From Methanofastidiosum sp. (GTDB taxonomy: Archaea; Methanobacteriota_B; Thermococci; Methanofastidiosales; Methanofastidiosaceae), in NCBI GenBank assembly GCA_013178285.1, contig JABLXD010000003.1, forward strand, positions 1 through 64,000: 64,000 nt of DNA. Direction: 5' to 3'. The translations under genes and the position numbers were made by a program. The notes beneath the pieces were generated by a model. The model did not search any database. It saw only the letters and a list, made by a program, of their open reading frames with translations, and was not told the DNA's origin. Shown here one piece after another: positions 59,146-64,000 of the stretch (the stretch's first letter is position 1; each line of letters opens with the position of its first letter).

Positions 59146-60438
59146 TTATTTAAAAAATGGCTTTATTATCCTACCTGTTATTCTTCTGTATATCACTTCT
59201 ATAGAGAATGCAGAAATAATCATTACTAGTACTATGATTATGTCTTTCCATGAAGTGGCAGCTCTTTCCCATATTAGTGCTAGTAATGCAAAAATACATA
59301 CAATAGTGCCAAGAATTGAAATTAATTTTTTACTTTTAGTACTTTTATGAAGGATTGAATTAGAAGCATTAACTGCGGTGAAGATTATTAAAAAACCTGT
59401 GCTGCCCATTACTGAAATACTTGATAGATTGAATAAATTTACGATTATAAGCGCCACAACTGCTGTAATAATCAATCCTTCAAGGGGGCGATTCCAAACT
59501 TTTTTTTCTAAAGTTGATGGCAACTCCCCATCCTTAGCAATAATATAACTCACTCTAGCTGTACCATATAAGGTGGCATTTATTGCTGAACTCGTAGAAA
59601 GAAGTGCAGCAATAGCTATCATAACGAATCCAAGATTTCCTAGAAAAGGTTTAGCACTTTCTGCTAACGCATAATCTTTCGCGTTTATTATGTCAGTTAT
59701 AGATAAATTACCCACTGTTACTATTGAAATTAATACATACAATATTATAACAAAAATGACTGAGGTATAATATGCACGAGGTAGGGACTTCTTAGGATTT
59801 TTGACATCGCAAGCTGTATTTGCTATAAGCTCAAAACCTTCGTATGCAAGAAAAATAATCATTCCTCCCGCAATTAGTTGTGGAATACTACTCCAAGTAG
59901 ATGTTTGTAATCTTTGAGGATTAATACTCCAAAAACCAACGATTATGAAAAAGGACAATATCGCAATTTTTAGACCAACTATATATTCTTCAGTTTTTCC
60001 AACAAAATTTGCACCCATTCCGTTAATTAATGTAAATACTATTATTACGCCACTCATTAAAATGTGTTTATAATAAGGTTGCAGTTCAATAGGGAAAAAA
60101 TTTGCACCATAACTGCCGAAAGCATAGGCATACAATGAAAGCATTACTATGTAACTTATCCAAAGAAGTATATTTAATCCACCTGTTAATAAACCTGGTC
60201 CAAATCCTTGATTCAGAAATTCTACTGTCCCACCTTGGCTTGGGTAGGTTACTGATAATTTTGCATAGGAATAGGAAGTAATTAGAGCTACTATTCCTGC
60301 AATTGAGAAAGCTAGGGAAGTTCCACCACGACTTAATTCTACCGCTAGTCCAAGAACTGCAAAAATCCCTCCTCCGACCATTCCACCTATCCCAATAGCA
60401 ACAACAGAAAAAAATCCCATGGGCCTTTTATTATTCAT
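59146..60438 (-). CDS. APC-family amino-acid permease
   Basis: The 430-residue protein has about 12 membrane segments and APC signatures 'GIGGMVGGGIFAVLGLAVEL', 'YPSQGGTVEFLNQGFGPGLL' and 'IFLAYEGFELIANTACDVKN'. It imports or exchanges amino acids or amines; the substrate is unknown. It stands alone between the proton pump and the lipid-synthesis gene. Promoter not evident. Confidence 0.9.
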   Translation of the reverse strand: MNNKRPMGFFSVVAIGIGGMVGGGIFAVLGLAVELSRGGTSLAFSIAGIVALITSYSYAKLSVTYPSQGGTVEFLNQGFGPGLLTGGLNILLWISYIVMLSLYAYAFGSYGANFFPIELQPYYKHILMSGVIIVFTLINGMGANFVGKTEEYIVGLKIAILSFFIIVGFWSINPQRLQTSTWSSIPQLIAGGMIIFLAYEGFELIANTACDVKNPKKSLPRAYYTSVIFVIILYVLISIVTVGNLSITDIINAKDYALAESAKPFLGNLGFVMIAIAALLSTSSAINATLYGTARVSYIIAKDGELPSTLEKKVWNRPLEGLIITAVVALIIVNLFNLSSISVMGSTGFLIIFTAVNASNSILHKSTKSKKLISILGTIVCIFALLALIWERAATSWKDIIIVLVMIISAFSIEVIYRRITGRIIKPFFK

Positions 60439-60538
60439 TAATTTCTAAATATGATGTTCAGGTATTTAAATTGCTTATACACTATATTAATCTAGAAATA
60501 GACAATTCATAGTTTATTAAGTTAAACTTTATAATTTT

Positions 60539-61396
60539 CTAGAAAATAACAAGCCCCAATAATAATACAACAATCCCAACCATTATGCCTCTGTAAATCC
60601 CTATAATGTATTTTCTACCCTCAGCATCAGTTTTACTCTTCAAAAGTTTATACACAAAATAAATAATGTTTGCATCTATAATCGCCATTGCCAATAAATA
60701 GATATTCCCCAGATTCCCGAATATCAAAGGGAAAAAACTGACCAATATTACTAGGCCAAACAATAAACTTGATACTTTTAGTGCAACTTTTCTCCCCCAC
60801 ACTATTGCAATTGATTTTGAGTTCTGAAGTTTATCGCCTTCTAAATCCATCGCGTCAGCAGATATCTCCTCTCCCAGATCGACTAAGAAAGCCATTAGCC
60901 CAAAAGACCATACAGTAACATTCCAAGGATTACCAACTGCTATTCCCCCAATAATAAATGTGATTGCAACTGAAGATGCAACCATTATATTCCCCAATAA
61001 ACCTGTTCTCTTTAGTTTCCAGTTATATAGAACGCCAATAATCCAAAAAATGATGCCGATAATCAAGACAGACATCCCTAGAACAAAAGCAGAATAGAGG
61101 CCAAGCAATGTTGTAAATACTGTCAAATAAATTATCTCTGATTTTGAAACCATTCCCGAAGGAAGTGGCCTATTTGGGGCATTTATCCTATCACTTTCAA
61201 GATCAAAATAATCATTTAATACTAGTGCAGAAGCAGAGATAAAGAATCCACAACTAAACCCTGCTATTATCTGCCCTAAACTAGGAATCCCCGAAAGGGC
61301 CAGTATCTCCCCAGCAACTACACATATAGCTGCCGCAAAGGAAAGATCCAGCCTAATTAATTGAGAAATACCTTTAAGTTTATTTCCTACTTGCAT
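60539..61396 (-). CDS. ubiA: Geranylgeranylglycerol-phosphate geranylgeranyltransferase (UbiA family)
   Basis: The 285-residue membrane enzyme has about eight helices and the two aspartate motifs of UbiA prenyltransferases: 'LNDYFDLESDRINAPNRPLP' and 'DLGEEISADAMDLEGD'. In archaea this family makes the second ether bond of the core lipid (DGGGP synthase), and the N-terminus 'LIRLDLSFAAAICVVAGEIL' fits. The gene is divergent from the methanogenesis marker cluster. Confidence 0.9.
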   Translation of the reverse strand: MQVGNKLKGISQLIRLDLSFAAAICVVAGEILALSGIPSLGQIIAGFSCGFFISASALVLNDYFDLESDRINAPNRPLPSGMVSKSEIIYLTVFTTLLGLYSAFVLGMSVLIIGIIFWIIGVLYNWKLKRTGLLGNIMVASSVAITFIIGGIAVGNPWNVTVWSFGLMAFLVDLGEEISADAMDLEGDKLQNSKSIAIVWGRKVALKVSSLLFGLVILVSFFPLIFGNLGNIYLLAMAIIDANIIYFVYKLLKSKTDAEGRKYIIGIYRGIMVGIVVLLLGLVIF

Positions 61397-61487
61397 TAAA
61401 CTAATTGATATAAAATTATTTTATATTTTTATCTAATACTAGAAAATAGTCGAAACTCTTTTATTGTTAATAAATATTAATTCAGAT

Positions 61488-61898
61488 ATGAAAACAAGAA
61501 TGTTTGTTATCGCCGATACCTCATCATTAACCCCTCAAACTGTAATCAACTATATTGTAAGCCTTGGGAAGACCCTTAATATCAAGGACACATGTTATGG
61601 TATTATGGTAGAAGGAGACGATGACGTTGTTGAGAACGTCACATTAAAGATACGGGAAAAATTTGATGGCGATATTTTCTCAAAACACAGGGCTTACCCA
61701 ATAGGCGATGAAAGAAGGTGCAGAGCAACAAGAGGTGGCGGAGCAAGACCAGGGTATTATTTCTTATTAGAAGAGTATAAACTATTACCACTTATCTCTA
61801 AAGTCCTAAAAGAGGGAAGATTTAAAACTCTGGAGAAAAAGAAGGAAAAACCTGTCGATGTGGATATTCTAAAGAAGGCCATTAAGGAAAAGGTGTAA
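61488..61898 (+). CDS. mmp6: Methanogenesis marker protein 6
   Basis: The 136-residue protein begins '[18 protein letters not shown]' and has the marker-6 core '[20 protein letters not shown]' with a conserved Cys. It occurs almost only in organisms with methyl-coenzyme M reductase and is encoded with other components implicated in reductive activation of MCR. ATG 61488 is the family start, the TTG at 61464 being too early. It is followed by mmp5 two bases later. Confidence 0.92.
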   Translation: MKTRMFVIADTSSLTPQTVINYIVSLGKTLNIKDTCYGIMVEGDDDVVENVTLKIREKFDGDIFSKHRAYPIGDERRCRATRGGGARPGYYFLLEEYKLLPLISKVLKEGRFKTLEKKKEKPVDVDILKKAIKEKV

Positions 61899-61900
61899 AC

Positions 61901-62335
61901 ATGAAAATATTCATTTATCCCCCAAATAGCATGATATTGCAAGACCTAGTTGAAAGATTTGGGCATACCCCACTTGCACTTGCAAAGGAGATTGATAGGA
62001 GAGTAAACGATCCAGAACTCGACTCTCCCCCTATGAACATAACTGAAATTGATGTAAAAGTTGGATTAAAGTATGCGGCTATAGAAGTTCCCTCTGGTGT
62101 CAGAGGAAGACTTGCACTTTTTGGGCCATTGATTGATGAGGCAGAGGCCGCAATAATTGTCAATGACTTTCCATCAACATTTGGATGTATGGCTTGCGCC
62201 AGAACAAATGAGCTTACTATTTATCTGATTAAACAAAAAAGAGTTCCAACTTTGGAACTTGATTACCCAACAAACGAAGAAGAAGTGGAAGATTTTGTTG
62301 CAAGGATTAAAAGTTTCTTGGAGGGCCTAAAATGA
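61901..62335 (+). CDS. mmp5: Methanogenesis marker protein 5
   Basis: The 144-residue protein has '[20 protein letters not shown]', '[20 protein letters not shown]' and a cysteine-bearing '[18 protein letters not shown]'. It is restricted to methanogens and relatives and lies in the MCR-activation gene cluster; its own biochemical role is not defined. Its stop overlaps the mmp15 ATG by four bases. Confidence 0.94.
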   Translation: MKIFIYPPNSMILQDLVERFGHTPLALAKEIDRRVNDPELDSPPMNITEIDVKVGLKYAAIEVPSGVRGRLALFGPLIDEAEAAIIVNDFPSTFGCMACARTNELTIYLIKQKRVPTLELDYPTNEEEVEDFVARIKSFLEGLK

Positions 62336-63549
62336 TTAAGATAGCTCAGCTTTCATGTGGTAATGATTACAGCGGAATTCAAAAAGAGATTGAAAAGGCA
62401 GCAGAAACAGTTGGTGCCAAAATAGTATTCCCTGATGTTGATATTGAATTTGATGAAGCAGTTGAAGAATTTGGATTTAATCCAGTAAGTCCGGGATTAA
62501 AACTAATGATAGCAAGAGCCAAAGCTTTAGCAGACAAAACATTTGAAGCAGATGCTGTATTGATAGCCACATGCTTTAGATGTGCAGAAGGTGCTTTAAT
62601 CAGAAATGAGATAAGGAGATACCTCCAGAAGCACACAAAATTACCTGTCGTCATGTATTCATTTACTGAAAACACTAAGGCAAGCGTTCTTCTAATAAGA
62701 ATGGAAGCGCTCGTTACAATAGTTAAAAGGAAGGATCTTTTAGGAAGAGAGCGGCAAGTAGGCATTACAATGGGCATTGACTCAGGCTCAGCTACAACAA
62801 AAGCAGTCATAATGCAGGACAATGAGATTATAGCAAAATACTGGCACCCCACCGCAGCAGTAATTGAGTCAGCCGAAAAGGTGGTAAATGAGGCCCTCAA
62901 GGAAGCCAAAATGGACCTTAAAGATATCGAGTCAATCGGGACAACAGGCTACGGGAGATACATACTTGGGGAGCATTACAAAGCTAAACTTGTCCAAGAA
63001 GAAGTGACTGTAAACTCTAAAGGGGCAGTTTTCCTTGCAAATAAGCAAAAAGGAGAAGCTACAATACTGGATATAGGTGGTATGGATAACAAAGCAGTAA
63101 CTGTTATGGACGGCATACCAGATAGCTTTACAATGGGTGGAATATGTGCAGGCGCATCGGGTAGATTCTTAGAGACAGCAGCAAAGAGGCTTGGCATTGA
63201 AATTGCCGAGTTTGGAGAACTTGCTGCAAAAGGAGATTTACACAAGGTTCCAATGAACAGCTACTGTACCGTCTTTGGTATTCAGGGATTAGTTTCTACA
63301 CTAGCTGAAGGGTACAGTAAAGAAGACGTTGCAGCAGCAGCATGCAGAAGCGTTGCTGAGCAGATTTACCAGCAGCAGCTTCAAGAAATAGATGTTAGAT
63401 TCCCAGTCATTCAAGTCGGTGGTACTTCACTTCTAAAAGGATTGGTAAGGGCCGTAGGAGACATCCTAAAGACAGAACCTTTAGTCCCACAAAACTCTCA
63501 GTACATAGGCGCAGTTGGAGGGGCCTTGCTCTGCTCCGGATTTATCTAA
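62332..63549 (+). CDS. mmp15: Methanogenesis marker protein 15 (ASKHA ATPase-like)
   Basis: The 405-residue protein has an N-terminal domain with '[18 protein letters not shown]' and a C-terminal ASKHA/BcrA-type ATPase domain: '[17 protein letters not shown]' (~147), '[20 protein letters not shown]', '[13 protein letters not shown]' and the cysteine-containing '[16 protein letters not shown]', like the activators of 2-hydroxyacyl-CoA dehydratases. It likely uses ATP to drive low-potential electron transfer in MCR activation. Translational overlap with mmp5. Confidence 0.95.
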   Translation: MIKIAQLSCGNDYSGIQKEIEKAAETVGAKIVFPDVDIEFDEAVEEFGFNPVSPGLKLMIARAKALADKTFEADAVLIATCFRCAEGALIRNEIRRYLQKHTKLPVVMYSFTENTKASVLLIRMEALVTIVKRKDLLGRERQVGITMGIDSGSATTKAVIMQDNEIIAKYWHPTAAVIESAEKVVNEALKEAKMDLKDIESIGTTGYGRYILGEHYKAKLVQEEVTVNSKGAVFLANKQKGEATILDIGGMDNKAVTVMDGIPDSFTMGGICAGASGRFLETAAKRLGIEIAEFGELAAKGDLHKVPMNSYCTVFGIQGLVSTLAEGYSKEDVAAAACRSVAEQIYQQQLQEIDVRFPVIQVGGTSLLKGLVRAVGDILKTEPLVPQNSQYIGAVGGALLCSGFI

Positions 63550-63562
63550 AGGGGATTAGATA

Positions 63563-64000
63563 ATGGAAATCATTGTTGAAGGTCTTCCAGAGAAGGAATC
63601 TCAAGGGTATGTCATTTTAATAAATGATATAATGAGGGAGTTTGAGATAAGGAGAAGCATAGAAAAGGTATACTTCTACGGAGACACAGAGAACTTTGTT
63701 TTTATAACATCCATTAGGATAAAAAAAGTCCTTGAGCCTTTGAGGATAGAAGATGTTGCCATCTACAATCAAGATAAACAATTACTATCCGTAGAGGATG
63801 AGTTCTATGTCCCAAAGATATTGTCACTATTATGGTCAATTACAAAAGAAGGTGTTGAGCAGGAAGACAGGACTGAGGTTAAGATACCTGTAGAAATATT
63901 CAATAAAATAAAAACTGAAGTTGTATACTACCCAACAGAGGATTTGAAGAAAAATGTCCAGGAAGCAATTAACAGGGTCTTACCTGAGGCTGCAAGGATA
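63563..64000 (+). CDS. mmp17: Methanogenesis marker protein 17 (3' partial)
   Basis: The frame is open from ATG 63563 to the right edge, giving 146 residues of a protein starting 'MEIIVEGLPEKESQGYVILI' and with 'YFYGDTENFVFITSIRIKKV' and 'DEFYVPKILSLLWSITKEGV', matching marker protein 17. It follows mmp15 by 13 bases with GGGGA upstream. Mmp17 is part of the MCR-activation assembly in studied methanogens. The C-terminus lies beyond the window. Confidence 0.9.
   Translation, partial: MEIIVEGLPEKESQGYVILINDIMREFEIRRSIEKVYFYGDTENFVFITSIRIKKVLEPLRIEDVAIYNQDKQLLSVEDEFYVPKILSLLWSITKEGVEQEDRTEVKIPVEIFNKIKTEVVYYPTEDLKKNVQEAINRVLPEAARI

Noticed and set aside
1-64000. tRNA, rRNA, CRISPR arrays, transposons, prophage
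   Set aside because: No T-arm consensus, cloverleaf, regularly spaced repeat, transposase or phage gene was found by reading the intergenic regions on both strands.

Overview
The window is a gene-dense, A+T-rich stretch of an archaeal chromosome from a methanogen. Archaeal identity rests on ribosomal proteins L10e/L16, L18a, L31e, L39e, L37Ae and S19e, aIF6, prefoldin alpha, RFC large and small subunits, a proteasome-exosome superoperon, Rpo12, SRP19, three RPA-type genes, deoxyhypusine synthase and TATA-box promoters. The run mmp6-mmp5-mmp15-mmp17 at the right edge marks a methanogen. The exact lineage cannot be fixed by reading. The mixture of methanogenesis markers with Thermococcales-like traits (DUF835 regulator, three-gene RPA operon, DUF432 beside MscS) is compatible with the Methanofastidiosa/Thermococci neighbourhood; this is inference.

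Layout. 1-6300: the end of a DUF835 regulator, a secreted rhodanese, L16/L10e, an AIR-synthase-like protein, nucleobase salvage (upp, apt, MTA phosphorylase) and deoxyhypusine synthase. 6348-13804: a ribosome-biogenesis cluster split into two divergent halves (L39e-L31e-aIF6-L18a-pfdA on minus; S19e-PDCD5-PP-loop on plus), with about 4 kb of accessory genes between them (zinc-finger protein, TPR protein, nitroreductase, SdpI-like protein, ClC channel). 13950-24850: an unknown helical protein, a probable structured ncRNA, three zinc-ribbon membrane proteins (PrsW-like, DUF4389, RDD), MscS with DUF432, a flavoprotein disulfide reductase, a GNAT enzyme and a four-gene osmoprotectant ABC transporter. 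24849-31315: single-chain pyruvate:ferredoxin oxidoreductase with a DHOD-like partner, a second nitroreductase, DUF211, SRP19, HypA and an aminotransferase. 31327-35574: RFC large and small subunits, a kinase, dCMP deaminase and ThyX, joining clamp loading to dTMP supply. 35846-42221: a small orphan, a carboxypeptidase-regulatory-like surface protein, FAD and HAD enzymes, a flavin reductase, adenosine-specific kinase and an ACT-domain protein. 42331-47707: superoperon rnp2-psmA-SBDS-rrp4-rrp41-rrp42-L37Ae-rpo12-Brix-Hjc. 47732-54486: small unknowns, a membrane J-protein, PanE, the RPA operon, a LOG-family protein and a PHP phosphoesterase. 54609-64000: a membrane-anchored chelatase-like protein, a lipoprotein, a P3A proton pump, an amino-acid permease, an archaeal-lipid prenyltransferase and the MCR-activation marker genes.

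Most interesting observations. (1) Three conserved genes (apt, S19e, LOG-family) have no ATG/GTG/TTG where their family N-terminus begins, but have ACG/ATA or ATT codons, two of them at the same Shine-Dalgarno spacing used by neighbouring ATG genes; this suggests real non-canonical initiation. (2) A G+C-richer region of about 220 nt at 14450-14669 folds into hairpins, follows a TATA box and fits no RNA family I can name. (3) Several palindromic operator candidates lie in promoters of unknown genes. (4) There are unusual protein architectures: a membrane-anchored two-domain chelatase-like protein, a tail-anchored J-protein and a tandem-duplicated orphan. No tRNA, rRNA, CRISPR array, insertion sequence or prophage was seen, and no gap exceeds about 300 bases.
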